Shown piece after piece: positions 40,141 to 49,520 of a stretch of DNA of 64,000 nt. Made by a program: the position numbers and the translations under genes. The DNA is from Streptomyces iranensis. Lineage in GTDB: Bacteria; Actinomycetota; Actinomycetes; Streptomycetales; Streptomycetaceae. Under the pieces are notes generated by a model. That model was given only the letters and a program-made list of their open reading frames with translations. It had not been told where the DNA came from and ran no database searches. Each line of letters opens with the position of its first letter. The first letter of the stretch is position 1. The stretch covers positions 186,001-250,000 of the forward strand of contig NZ_JAGGLR010000013.1 of NCBI RefSeq assembly GCF_017874715.1, given 5' to 3'.

Positions 40141-42588
40141 TCAGTCCAGGTTGAGCAGCCCGCCGGGCAGCCCCACCGGCAGCGTCTGCTCCGACCAGAT
40201 CGTCTTGCCCTCGGCGGTCTGGCGGCTTCCCCAGCGCTGGCTGAGCCGCGCGACCAGCAGCAGCCCGCGGCCGCCCTCGTCGAAGGTGCGGGCGCGGCGC
40301 ATATGCGGAGCGGTGCTGGAGGAGTCGGTGACCTCGCAGATCAGCGAGTGGTCATGGATCAGCCGCAGCTGGATGGGCGGGACGGCGTGCCGGATGGCGT
40401 TGGTGACCAGTTCGCTGACGACCAGCTCGGTGGTGAAGACGGCCTCGTCGAGCCCCCATTCGGTCAGCCGCTCCGTCACGTTCCGGCGGGACCGCGCCAC
40501 CCACGCCGGGTCGGCGGGCACGTCCCAGGTGGCCACGTGCGCCGCGTCCAGGGCACGGGTGCGGGCGAGCAGCAGCGCGACGTCGTCCAGCACGCCCTCG
40601 CCCGGGAGAAGCGTCCGCAGTACGGCGTCGCAGGTGCCGCTCAGGGAGGCGCAGGGGTGGGCCAGCGCGTCGGCCAGCAGCAGACGCCCCTCGTCCACAT
40701 CGCGGTCCCATTCCCCCATCAGCCCGTTGGTGTAGAGGGCGAGCACGGCGTCCTCGGGCAGCTCGGTCTCCATCGCCTCGAAGGGCAGCCCGCCGACCCC
40801 CAGCGGCGGTCCGGGCGGCACCGGCAGGAACTCCACGGAGCCGTCGGGCCTGGCCAGCGCCGGGGCGGGATGCCCGGCCGCGGCCAGTGAGCAGTGGTGC
40901 GAGACCGGGTCGTAGACCGCGTACAGACAGGTGGCCCCCACATCGCCGGTGGCCTCCTCGGCCCCGGTCTCCGCGGCCAGGTGGATCACCAGGTCGTCGA
41001 GGTGGGTGAGCAGCTCGTCCGGCGGCAGATCGACGTCGGCGAGGGTACGGACCGCCGTCCGCAGCCGGCCCATGGTGGCCGACGCCTGGATGCCGTGGCC
41101 GACCACATCGCCCACCACCAGCGCGACCCGTGCCCCGGAGAGCGGGATGACGTCGAACCAGTCCCCGCCCGCGCCCGCGTACGGGCCCGCGGGCAGATAG
41201 CGGGAGGCGACCTCGACGGCCGGCGGCTGGGGGAGGGTCTGCGGCAGCAGGCTGCGCTGCAGGGCCAGGGCGGTGTTGCGCTCCCGGGTGAAGCGGCGGG
41301 CGTTGTCCACACAGACGGCGGCCCGGGTGGTGATCTCCTCGGCCAGCACCACATCGTCCTGGGTGAACGCCTCGGGGGTGCGGTGGCGGGCGAACACGGC
41401 CACTCCGAGCGTCGTCCCCCGCGCCCGGATCGGCACCGACATGATCGAGTGGACGCCGAACCGCCGGATCGCCTCGGCGCGCTCGGGCTTCAGCGCCCCC
41501 CACTTGGCGATCGAGGGGTCGGAGGACGTGTGGATGATGGGACGCCCCGCCACCAGGCATTCGGCCATCGGTGAGACCTTCGGGTAGGTGTCCACCTTCC
41601 CCACCGGCACCACGGACTCCGGGCATCCCTCGTAAATGGACTGCCGGGCGGCGCGGCGCAGCACGACGGGGTCGGTGAGCGGCCCGGACGGCAGCTCCTC
41701 GGCCTGGGTCAGCCGGTCCAGCAGGTCGATGCTGGTGTAGTCGGCCAGCCGCGGTACGCAGACGTCGGCGAGCTCCTGCGCGGTGTGGTCGATGTCGAGG
41801 GTGGAGCCGATCCGTTCACTGGCCGCGCTCAGCAGCAGCAGCCGCTGGCGGGCCAGATACTGATCGGTGATGTCGTGCGCCGCCATGCAGACCGCGTACA
41901 CCCGCCCGTCCCTCGCCTGTAGCGGGGCGAACCGGGCCGACCAGGCCCGCTCCTTGACCTCGCCGCTTCCGGTGCGCAGATACGTCTCCACCTCGCGCGG
42001 CTCGCCGGTGGTCAGCACATGGCGCATGGCCGCTTCGAGCTGTTCGCTCTGGAGCTTGCCCTTGATCTCCGACAGCCGCAGACCGCGGATCTCCGCCTCG
42101 GGGAGGCCGGTGACGCGGGCCATCTCGGCGTTCACCTTGCGCAGCCGCATATCGGCGTCGTAGATCGCCATCGGGCAGGGCGACTGGGTGTAGGCCCATT
42201 GCATCAGCGCGTCGTTCCACGACTCGGGGGGCTGCTCCGCGCGGGGTGCCGCGGTCACCAGCAGCCAGTCGCCCTCCGGCCGTCTGCGGTGCGCCAGCAG
42301 TGGTACGGACACCTCGCGGCCGTCCCGGTGGCGTAGCGCCACGATTCCGTGCCACCGGGTCAGCCGGGTGCGGGCATGGCGGGCCTCGGCGCCCGTCGCG
42401 CGGCCCGGATCGGCCAGCAGCTCGGCGGCGGGCCGCCCCACGACATCGGGGGACGGATGCCCGAGCAGTCGACGGGCGCCCTCGTTCCAGCTGGTCAGCG
42501 TCCCATCATCGCTGACGGTGGCTCGTGCTGTATCCGCTTCGTCGAAGCCGCCCCGCTCCCGCGCGGAGCCGCTGTCGTGGCGCTTCAT
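40141..42588 (-). CDS. PAS-PAS-GAF-SpoIIE (PP2C)-HATPase sensor phosphatase
   Basis: This 815-residue multi-domain protein has two PAS domains (about 20-95; 130-225), a GAF domain (about 250-400), a SpoIIE/PP2C phosphatase (about 440-645; VALVVGDVVGHGIQASATMG) and a C-terminal GHKL ATPase (about 690-815; SELVTNAIRHA). The first PAS starts near TVSDDGTLTSWNEGA. Such proteins dephosphorylate STAS antagonists and may phosphorylate them with the ATPase part; two STAS genes lie 4-5 kb away. ATG at 42588 is preferred with GGAGGG upstream. It has no membrane helices. Signal unknown. Confidence 0.88.
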   Translation of the reverse strand: MKRHDSGSARERGGFDEADTARATVSDDGTLTSWNEGARRLLGHPSPDVVGRPAAELLADPGRATGAEARHARTRLTRWHGIVALRHRDGREVSVPLLAHRRRPEGDWLLVTAAPRAEQPPESWNDALMQWAYTQSPCPMAIYDADMRLRKVNAEMARVTGLPEAEIRGLRLSEIKGKLQSEQLEAAMRHVLTTGEPREVETYLRTGSGEVKERAWSARFAPLQARDGRVYAVCMAAHDITDQYLARQRLLLLSAASERIGSTLDIDHTAQELADVCVPRLADYTSIDLLDRLTQAEELPSGPLTDPVVLRRAARQSIYEGCPESVVPVGKVDTYPKVSPMAECLVAGRPIIHTSSDPSIAKWGALKPERAEAIRRFGVHSIMSVPIRARGTTLGVAVFARHRTPEAFTQDDVVLAEEITTRAAVCVDNARRFTRERNTALALQRSLLPQTLPQPPAVEVASRYLPAGPYAGAGGDWFDVIPLSGARVALVVGDVVGHGIQASATMGRLRTAVRTLADVDLPPDELLTHLDDLVIHLAAETGAEEATGDVGATCLYAVYDPVSHHCSLAAAGHPAPALARPDGSVEFLPVPPGPPLGVGGLPFEAMETELPEDAVLALYTNGLMGEWDRDVDEGRLLLADALAHPCASLSGTCDAVLRTLLPGEGVLDDVALLLARTRALDAAHVATWDVPADPAWVARSRRNVTERLTEWGLDEAVFTTELVVSELVTNAIRHAVPPIQLRLIHDHSLICEVTDSSSTAPHMRRARTFDEGGRGLLLVARLSQRWGSRQTAEGKTIWSEQTLPVGLPGGLLNLD

Positions 42589-42728
42589 CCTCGCCATCCC
42601 TCCGGGGACGGCACCGGGTCCGTCCACCAGGGCTCCCTTCCAGCCTGGTCCACTCCGGTCCGGGCATCAACCACGGCCCGGAGCCCGGAGCGGACGCCGC
42701 CACTCCCCCTCCTCGGGGAGCGCGCGGG

Positions 42729-43655
42729 TCAGACCACCGCGGGCCGCGCGGGCCGCAGATGGTGCCCGGCCCACTCGGCGAAGCTCGTGAGCGGGAGGCC
42801 GAGGGCGCGTGCGAACTCGGGGCGGGCGGGCTGGTCGACCGCGTTCAGCCATCCGTGCCCGAGGCCCCACTGCGGCATCCCGGCGGCGAGCGCCTCGTCC
42901 ACGGTCATCGACGGGGCGGTCAGCTCGGTGCCCGTGACCTCGGAGAGGACCTCGGCGACCCGGGTCATGGTCATGTGGTCGCCCGCCAGTTCCAGCTCGA
43001 TCTGGTGGAATCGCTCGGGCTCTGCGATGGCCGCGGCGGCCGACGTGCCGATGTCGGCGACGGCGATGAGGGAGAGCTCGGTGCCGGGCTCGAGGATGGT
43101 GGCCAGGCCGCCCTCGGGTCCGTTCGGGAGCAGGGACAGGAAGTTCTCCATGAAGAAGGCGGGCTTGAGGAGCGTCCAGTGGCGGAAACCCGCCTCCCGG
43201 ATCCGGTCCTGGAGGCCGCTCTTGGCCGCGAAGTAGTGCTCCAACGCCGTCCAGCGGCCCTCCGCCCAGCCGGGCGCGGTGTGGTGCTGCCCGGCACCGG
43301 AGACGGAGGTGTGCACGAACTGCGCCACCCCCGCGTCCCGCGCGGCCTCGATCAGGTTGCGCCCCTGGACCCACTCGGAGTCGCCCTGGAGATCGTTCAT
43401 ATCGGGCATCTGGATCGAGAAGACGGCACGCGCCCCCTCGGCGGCCCGCCGCACCGAGTCGAGGTCGAGCAGATCGCCGGTGACCAGCTCGGCGCCGAGC
43501 GCCGCCACGGCCTTGGCCCGCTCACCGGCCGGATCGCGGACCAGGGCCCGCACCGGAACGCCCGCCGAGAGCAGGGCGCGGGCGGTGGCGCCGCCCTGCT
43601 GTCCGGTGGCACCGGTGACGAGGACGGGGGCGGACATCGGGGATTCCACGGTCAT
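42729..43655 (-). CDS. NmrA-family NAD(P)-binding protein
   Basis: This 308-residue NmrA/SDR-like protein has the Rossmann loop VLVTGATGQQGGATARALL (about 11-29) and FVHTSVSGAGQH (about 112-123). It lacks YxxxK, as do NmrA-like redox sensors. It is divergent from a TetR gene across a 131-bp spacer with a duplicated 15-bp motif. Substrate unknown; could be an azoreductase-like or sensor protein. Confidence 0.85.
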   Translation of the reverse strand: MTVESPMSAPVLVTGATGQQGGATARALLSAGVPVRALVRDPAGERAKAVAALGAELVTGDLLDLDSVRRAAEGARAVFSIQMPDMNDLQGDSEWVQGRNLIEAARDAGVAQFVHTSVSGAGQHHTAPGWAEGRWTALEHYFAAKSGLQDRIREAGFRHWTLLKPAFFMENFLSLLPNGPEGGLATILEPGTELSLIAVADIGTSAAAAIAEPERFHQIELELAGDHMTMTRVAEVLSEVTGTELTAPSMTVDEALAAGMPQWGLGHGWLNAVDQPARPEFARALGLPLTSFAEWAGHHLRPARPAVV

Positions 43656-43718
43656 GCTGCGCTCCTCGGGCAGAAAGGCATCGACTCATCGACAAGTCGA
43701 CTGGGTAAATTAAACGGC

Positions 43719-43767
43719 GGGCCCCGCCACTTACGACTCGGTACGATACGGAGGGCCCCGCCACTTA
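43719..43767 (+). promoter_or_regulatory. Duplicated 15-bp motif between NmrA and TetR genes
   Basis: GGGCCCCGCCACTTA occurs at 43719-43733 and 43753-43767, 34 bp apart in the same orientation. Just upstream is a TCGACT/AAGTCGA dyad (43681-43700). These are the best operator candidates for the TetR protein. Confidence 0.55.
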
Positions 43768-43786
43768 GCAACCCGGAGGTGACGCC

Positions 43787-44347
43787 ATGCCCGCCCAGCG
43801 CGCGGACGCCCGGCGCAACTACGCGCGCATCCTCGCCGTCGCCGAGGAGGAGGTCGCCACGCACGGCGCCGACGCCTCCCTGGAGCAGATCGCCCGCACC
43901 GCCGGAGTCGGCTCGGCCACCGTCCGCCGCCACTTCCCCACCCGGCACGCCCTGCTGGAAGCGGTCTTCCGCGGGCGCATCGAAACCCTGGCCACCCGCG
44001 CTCGCGAACTCGCGGAGTCGGACGACGTACGGGCCGCCCTGCTGGACTGGCTGGGCGCCCTCACCGTCTACTCCGCCACGGTGCAGGGCCTGGCCACCGC
44101 GCTCCTACGGGACGGGGAACTCGACCCGGAACACGCGAACCCCTGCGTGAACCCCCTCGCCGAGGCGGGCGAGCCCCTGCTGCGACGAGCCGAGCGGGCC
44201 GGTGCGGTGGCCCCCGGCGTGACCCCGGTCGACCTGGTCACCCTGATCGCCGGCATCGCCCTGGCCACCCAACACCACCCCGACCCCGCCGCCGAGGCGA
44301 CCCGACTGCTGCACCTGACCGTGGCGGGCATCAGCCCGCGGGCGTAG
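43787..44347 (+). CDS. TetR-family regulator
   Basis: This 186-residue regulator has its HTH at about residues 12-60 (GADASLEQIARTAGVGSATV, RRHFPTRHALLEAVF). The C-domain is TetR_C-like (SBP-like, type 8). It is divergent from the NmrA-family gene, probably regulating it and itself through the duplicated motif upstream. Confidence 0.88.
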   Translation: MPAQRADARRNYARILAVAEEEVATHGADASLEQIARTAGVGSATVRRHFPTRHALLEAVFRGRIETLATRARELAESDDVRAALLDWLGALTVYSATVQGLATALLRDGELDPEHANPCVNPLAEAGEPLLRRAERAGAVAPGVTPVDLVTLIAGIALATQHHPDPAAEATRLLHLTVAGISPRA

Positions 44348-44369
44348 CGATGGCAACTGGAGATTCTGG

Positions 44370-44726
44370 TCACGGCGCGAGAAGTTCGATCTCGATGGCG
44401 AGGGCACCGAGGGCTTCCTTCCCGGGAGGGTAGATGGCGCGGATGTTGGCGAGCTGCGCGTCGCGGGTGGCGGTCGGGTTGACGTTGGCCGGCCCCTCGC
44501 CGTCGAGCAGGCCCTCGAAGTCGGCGTACCCGGTGACCCGCAGAACCTTCACGTCGCAGGTCTCGTCGGTGCCCTTGACGCGGAAGCGGATGGTGTCGCC
44601 GGGGGCGAGGTCGGCGAGGTGCGGGTATGTCACCCGCACCTCGATGGTCTTGGCGCCCGCGGCGACGAGGTCGAAGTACTGGCGGTAGAGGTTGAGCTCG
44701 CGGACGCGGGCGGTGGCGTCGGTCAC
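44370..44726 (-). CDS. ASCH-domain protein
   Basis: This 118-residue protein is a single ASCH domain: VRELNLYRQYFDLVAAGAKT, IEVRVTYPHLADLAPGDTIR and VLRVTGYADFEGLL are its beta-barrel strands. ASCH folds bind RNA or, in YqfB, act as amidohydrolase on N4-acetylcytidine. GTG at 44726 overlaps the upstream stop (GTGA), so it is translated with the preceding gene. It may act in RNA or nucleotide metabolism. Confidence 0.85.
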   Translation of the reverse strand: MTDATARVRELNLYRQYFDLVAAGAKTIEVRVTYPHLADLAPGDTIRFRVKGTDETCDVKVLRVTGYADFEGLLDGEGPANVNPTATRDAQLANIRAIYPPGKEALGALAIEIELLAP

Positions 44727-44995
44727 GGGGCGGGGACGCTCCTGATGGCTGGTGCGGTCGTCATGCGGCCGATCTCGGCCGCTGAGTACGACCGGAGGAA
44801 GTGGCGCGGGTCCGACAGCAAGGTATCGGCCAGGGACAGCAGTTGCTCGGCGTACTCCGTGGTGGTGCCGGGCCATTTCCGGGTGTCGAGCATCCACTCG
44901 GCGGTGCCGTCGGGCGCGGGCATCTCCCGGCACGGTGCGTTCGAAATCCACTGCAAGGGCGGTGTGCTCGTCTGCCGGCGCTGATCCGCCCACAT
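44723..44995 (-). CDS. Hypothetical protein coupled to the ASCH gene
   Basis: This 90-residue protein (MWADQRRQTSTPPLQWISNA at the start) overlaps the ASCH start by 4 bp. It has a central WMLDTRKWPGTTTEYAEQLL segment and an alpha-helical second half (LADTLLSDPRHFLRSYSAAE). No family is recognised. Pairing with an ASCH domain raises the possibility of a toxin-antitoxin-like or RNA-processing pair; evidence is only the coupling. Confidence 0.55.
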   Translation of the reverse strand: MWADQRRQTSTPPLQWISNAPCREMPAPDGTAEWMLDTRKWPGTTTEYAEQLLSLADTLLSDPRHFLRSYSAAEIGRMTTAPAIRSVPAP

Positions 44996-45026
44996 CACGC
45001 GATGGATCCATGCCGGGCCGAAAGAA

Positions 45027-45065
45027 GACCGCACCCGGGCCGCTCGGGGCGGCTCGGGTGCGGTC
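45027..45065 (-). terminator. Terminator hairpin downstream of sodN
   Basis: GACCGCACCCGGGCCGC and GGCGGCTCGGGTGCGGTC form a long stem with a TCGG-type loop, 25 bp past the sodN stop. Confidence 0.85.
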
Positions 45066-45089
45066 TCGTGGTGCTGAGGAAGGGCGGGG

Positions 45090-45485
45090 TCAGCCCTTCT
45101 TGGTCTCCCAGAAGATCTTGTCGATCTGGGCGATGTAGTCCAGGGCCTTCTGCCCCGTGGCCGGGTCGGTCGAGCCCTTGGCCGCGCTCAGGGCCTTGAG
45201 GGTGTCGTTGACCAGCTGGTGCAGCTCGGGGTACTTCTCGAAGTGCGGGGGCTTGAAGTAGTCGCTCCACAGCACCGAGACATGGTGCTTGGCGAGCTCC
45301 GCGCGCTCCTCCTTGATGGTGGTGGCACGGGCGCGGAAGTGCGGGTCCTCGTTGGCCTGGTACTTCTCCTGGACGGCCTTGACGGACTCGGCTTCGATGC
45401 GGGCCTGAGCCGGGTCGTACACACCGCAGGGCAGGTCGCAGTGGGCGCTGACCTGAACCTTGGGGGCGAACAGGCGGGAGAGCAT
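45090..45485 (-). CDS. sodN: Nickel superoxide dismutase precursor
   Basis: This 131-residue enzyme converts superoxide to peroxide and oxygen with nickel. A 14-residue propeptide (MLSRLFAPKVQVSA) ends just before His15 of the nickel hook HCDLPCGVYDP; cleavage by SodX exposes His1, which with Cys2 and Cys6 of the mature protein binds nickel. Length is typical. The sodX peptidase is divergent across 160 bp. GGAAGGA precedes the ATG. Confidence 0.97.
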   Translation of the reverse strand: MLSRLFAPKVQVSAHCDLPCGVYDPAQARIEAESVKAVQEKYQANEDPHFRARATTIKEERAELAKHHVSVLWSDYFKPPHFEKYPELHQLVNDTLKALSAAKGSTDPATGQKALDYIAQIDKIFWETKKG

Positions 45486-45645
45486 AGAGCTGTCCTTCCA
45501 TACGTGATCGTCTTCTCAGGTGCGAGATTACTCCGTGGGGGAAGCCTTTTCTCGGGTGCCCCGGGGGGCTTAGGTCAAAAGTCCAGTGCAAGGCTGGGAT
45601 GCCTGGGATCGTGATGGGTGCAGGGTGAGGACCGGAGGTGCCGTG

Positions 45646-46140
45646 ATGCGGGAGCAGCAGGGCGATCGCGGCCAGGAGCCGGACCGCGACCAGCGCGGGC
45701 TGCTGCGGATCGGGCTCGCGGAGGTGTACAACCCGTCGATGCAGCCGACGCTGTACCCCGGCGACCAGTTGGTGGTGCGCTACGGCGCGCCCGTACGGCC
45801 GGGGGACGTGGTGGTTTTGCGCCATCCGTTCCGGCAGGATCTGCTGATCGTCAAACGCGCGGTGGAGCGGCGCGAGGGCGGCTGGTGGGTCAAGGGCGAC
45901 AACCCGTACGTGGAGAACGACAGCCGGGAGTTCGGCGTCGTGCCGGACGAGCTGGTGGTGGCTCGGGCCTGGGTGCGGGTGCGGCCGCTGCGGAGCGCCC
46001 GGCGCGGTGGTCAGCGGTCGATGGCCGGGCTGGTCTCCTGGGTGGTGTCCGCCGTACGGCCCGTGGGCTCGCGGTCCTGGCGGCGGCTGCGCTCCGGGCC
46101 GGCCGTCCGCTCGGCGTCCAGGCGTTTGCGGGCGCGGTAG
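45646..46140 (+). CDS. sodX: SodX, S26-family peptidase for nickel SOD maturation
   Basis: This 164-residue signal-peptidase-like enzyme removes the SodN propeptide. The Ser-Lys dyad is Ser31 (NPSMQPTL) and Lys70 (IVKRAV). It lacks membrane helices, in keeping with a cytoplasmic role. ATG at 45646 has GGAGG upstream; GTG at 45643 is an option. Its last 130 bp overlap the convergent CGNR gene, and its last 50 residues are Arg/Ser-rich with no match to the core fold, so the frame may simply have extended into the neighbour. Confidence 0.9.
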   Translation: MREQQGDRGQEPDRDQRGLLRIGLAEVYNPSMQPTLYPGDQLVVRYGAPVRPGDVVVLRHPFRQDLLIVKRAVERREGGWWVKGDNPYVENDSREFGVVPDELVVARAWVRVRPLRSARRGGQRSMAGLVSWVVSAVRPVGSRSWRRLRSGPAVRSASRRLRAR

Positions 46141-46670
46141 GCGGCCACATTGGCGCGGGTGGCGCAGCGGTCGGAGCAGTAGCGCCGGGAACGATTTGTC
46201 GATGTGTCGAGATAGGCGTTGCGGCAGGGTGACGCCTCACAGATGCCCAGCCGGTCGGCGCCCAGTTCGGTGAGGTGGAAGGCCAGCCCCATCGAGGCGG
46301 TCGCGGCGTAGCCCGCGCCCGCGTTGGCGGCGTAGTCCGCGATATGCATATGCCAGTCGGGGCGGCCGTCCTCGTCGCGGGTCTCATGGCCGGAAATCTG
46401 CGGACTCACCGGGAACTCGATGAGCAGCGCGTTCAGCAGGTCCACCGCCAGTACCTCGTCGCCGCCCGCCGCCGCCTCGAACACCGCGCGCAGCCGGGCC
46501 CTGACCGACCTCAGCCGGGTGACATCCGAGTCTGTCGTCCGCCGGGCCTGCTGACTCTCCCCGAAGAGCGCCCGTACGGCCTCCACCGAGGTCAGGGTGT
46601 CGGTGCCGCGGCTCGGCTCCTCGCTGTTGACCAGGCGCACGGCGAGATCCGAGTAATAAGCCAGTTCCAC
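46011..46670 (-). CDS. CGNR zinc-finger (ABATE-type) regulator
   Basis: This 219-residue protein has an N-terminal ABATE stress domain (about 1-130) and a CGNR zinc finger (about 145-185: CEASPCRNAYLDTSTNRSRR, YCSDRCATRANVAAYRARK). The basic tail is encoded within the sodX overlap. Such proteins are probable transcription regulators. GTG at 46670 has AAGGACC upstream. Its 3' 130 bp overlap sodX in antiparallel. Confidence 0.85.
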   Translation of the reverse strand: MELAYYSDLAVRLVNSEEPSRGTDTLTSVEAVRALFGESQQARRTTDSDVTRLRSVRARLRAVFEAAAGGDEVLAVDLLNALLIEFPVSPQISGHETRDEDGRPDWHMHIADYAANAGAGYAATASMGLAFHLTELGADRLGICEASPCRNAYLDTSTNRSRRYCSDRCATRANVAAYRARKRLDAERTAGPERSRRQDREPTGRTADTTQETSPAIDR

Positions 46671-46788
46671 TTGTGGTCCTTACGAACGGCGGTCTATGGT
46701 CACATCAGGTCAGGTAAGAGGCGTTCTGCCTACGAGGGTATTACGGGCGGCTGCGCCGAGACGATGACGCATGGCTTGGAGGGGCTCG

Positions 46789-47565
46789 ATGACGGACACC
46801 GTCGCCGTGGCGGACTGGCAGGCGTGGCAGCGGAGCTGGGACCGGCAGCAGGAGTGGTACCTCCCCGATCGTGAGGAACGGTTCCGGGTGATGCTCGACA
46901 CGGTCGAGGCCGTCGTCGGCCCGGAGCCCCGGATCCTCGACCTGGCGTGTGGCACGGGCAGTATCTCGGACCGGGCGCTGCGCCGGTTCCCGGGCGCCAC
47001 CAGCACCGGTGTCGACCTCGACCCCGCGCTGCTGACGATCGCCCGCGGCCACTTCGCGGCCGAGCCGCGCGCCGAGTTCGTGACCGTCGATCTGCGTGAT
47101 CCCAAGTGGACCGAGCGGCTGCCGCACCGCGAGTACGACGCCGTCCTGACCGCCACGGCGCTCCACTGGTTGCGCTCTGACGAGCTGCGGGTGCTGTACG
47201 GGCAGATCGCGGGCGTCGTACGGGAGGGCGGGGTGTTCCTCAACGCCGACCATATGCCCGATCCGGATACGCCCCGGCTCAACGCCGCCGACCACGCGTA
47301 CCAGGAGGCGCGGCGGACGCGGGCCAAGGCCGCGGGCAGCCAGGACTGGGTGGACTGGTGGCAGACCGCCGCGCGGGACCAGGCGCTGGCCGGGCCGGTA
47401 GCCGAGCGGTTCGCGATCTTCGGGAATCCGGCGAACGGCGACCACGCGGACGGGGAGACGCAGTCCGTCGCCTGGCATGTCGAGGCCCTGCGCACGGGGG
47501 GCTTCGGGGAGGCGCGGGCCGTCTGGTGCTCGCCCTCGGACGCGATGGTGCTCGGGCTGAAGTGA
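46789..47565 (+). CDS. Class I SAM-dependent methyltransferase
   Basis: This 258-residue methyltransferase has the SAM-binding motif I ILDLACGTGSISDRAL (about residues 48-63), motif II GVDLDPALL, and DAVLTATALHWL. The start is ATG at 46789 (MTDTVAVADWQAW), after GGAGGGG. The target is not predictable; no biosynthetic genes are nearby. A strong terminator follows. Confidence 0.87.
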   Translation: MTDTVAVADWQAWQRSWDRQQEWYLPDREERFRVMLDTVEAVVGPEPRILDLACGTGSISDRALRRFPGATSTGVDLDPALLTIARGHFAAEPRAEFVTVDLRDPKWTERLPHREYDAVLTATALHWLRSDELRVLYGQIAGVVREGGVFLNADHMPDPDTPRLNAADHAYQEARRTRAKAAGSQDWVDWWQTAARDQALAGPVAERFAIFGNPANGDHADGETQSVAWHVEALRTGGFGEARAVWCSPSDAMVLGLK

Positions 47566-47577
47566 CCCCGGGGCGGA

Positions 47578-47623
47578 GTGCGCGAGGGCGGTACGGGCCG
47601 ATGGCCGTACCGCCCTCGCGCAT
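47578..47623 (+). terminator. Strong terminator after the methyltransferase gene
   Basis: GTGCGCGAGGGCGGTACGG and CCGTACCGCCCTCGCGCAT form a stem of about 18 bp around CCCGATG. Confidence 0.9.
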
Positions 47624-47680
47624 CTGCCGCGCCTCGGATCGGCGGAAGTCGGCTGCGGTTCGGTGACGCCCCGAAGGGGC

Positions 47681-47780
47681 GCGGGGCTGTGCCGATGTGC
47701 GGCTCCGCCGCGCGGACGCGACCAGCCACGATGGTGCCGCGGACGATCGACGGCAGGTCAGGGCACTTCCAGCGGAGCGC
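47681..47780. repeat. Dispersed repeat of about 100 bp, copy 1
   Basis: It holds GCGGGGCTGTGCCGATGTGC, GGCTCCGCCGCGCGG and GACGATCGACGGCAGGTCAG. A second copy lies at 54365-54474 with few differences. This copy ends at the ABC ATPase stop codon. Confidence 0.85.
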
Positions 47781-48538
<758 letters not shown>

Positions 48539-48542
<4 letters not shown>

Positions 48543-49477
48543 GCGCCGATACCTCCGGAGCGGTTGCCGAGGGAGAGCAGATTGGCCCGGACCCGCTGCA
48601 GCGGGGTGTCCGGCAGGCTACGGCTCGAGCCGCGCGCGTAGTACCGCTCCAGGTAGTACTGGCCGACGCTGAGCACGGAGGTGAGGATCAGATACCAGGC
48701 GGCCGCGAGGAAGAGCATCTCCGCCGTGGCGCCGGAGTTCTGCCCGACCTCGGAGGTCGCCTGGAGCAGGTCCCAGTACTGCACCGCGATCACCAGCGAG
48801 GTGGTCTTGAGCATGTTGATGAACTCATTGCCGGTCGGCGGCACGATCACCCGCATCGCCTGCGGCAGCACCACCCGGCGCAGCGTCTTGGCGTGGCTCA
48901 TGCCGAGCGCCTGGGCGGCCTCGGACTGGCCCTCGTCGACCGACTGGATGCCCGCCCGGCAGATCTCCGCCATGTACGCGGCCTCGTTCAGGCCCAGGCC
49001 CAGCAGGGCGGCCAGGAACGGGGTCATGAAGTCCGACCACTCGTCCTTGTAGATCGGCATGATGTTGATGTAGTCGAACACCAGACCGAGGTTGAACCAG
49101 ACCAGCAGCTGCACATAGACCGGGGTGCCACGGAAGAACCAGATGTAGCCCCAGGCGATGGAGGCGGTCACCGGGTTCTTCGACAGCCGCATCACCGCGA
49201 GGACGATGCCGAGGACCACGCCGACCACCATCGAGAGGACGGTGATCCAGACGGTGTTGCGAACGCCCCTGAGGACCTCGCCGTCGAAGAAGTAGTCCGG
49301 GATGGCGTTCCAGTTGACGTCACCGCGGGCGAAGGCGGAGATCAGCAGGACGATCAGGGCGATGGCGATGATCGCGGCGACCCAGCGGCCGTAGTGCCGC
49401 ACCGGGATGGCCTTGATGCTCTCCGGCGCCGGCGGCGGGGCGTCGACCGGACCCGCCTTTTCGATCTTAGTAGTCAC
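48539..49477 (-). CDS. Polar amino-acid ABC transporter permease
   Basis: This 312-residue protein has about five membrane helices in the HisM/GlnP fold, starting VAAIIAIALIVLLISAFARG. The EAA loop is AAQALGMSHAKTLRRVVLPQ. GTG at 49477 starts it. A single permease gene implies a homodimer or a fused function. It lies between the substrate-binding lipoprotein and the ATPase. Confidence 0.92.
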
Positions 49478-49520
49478 GGATGGTGCCTTTCAGCGCGAGC
49501 GCGGACGGGGGAGGGCCGGA

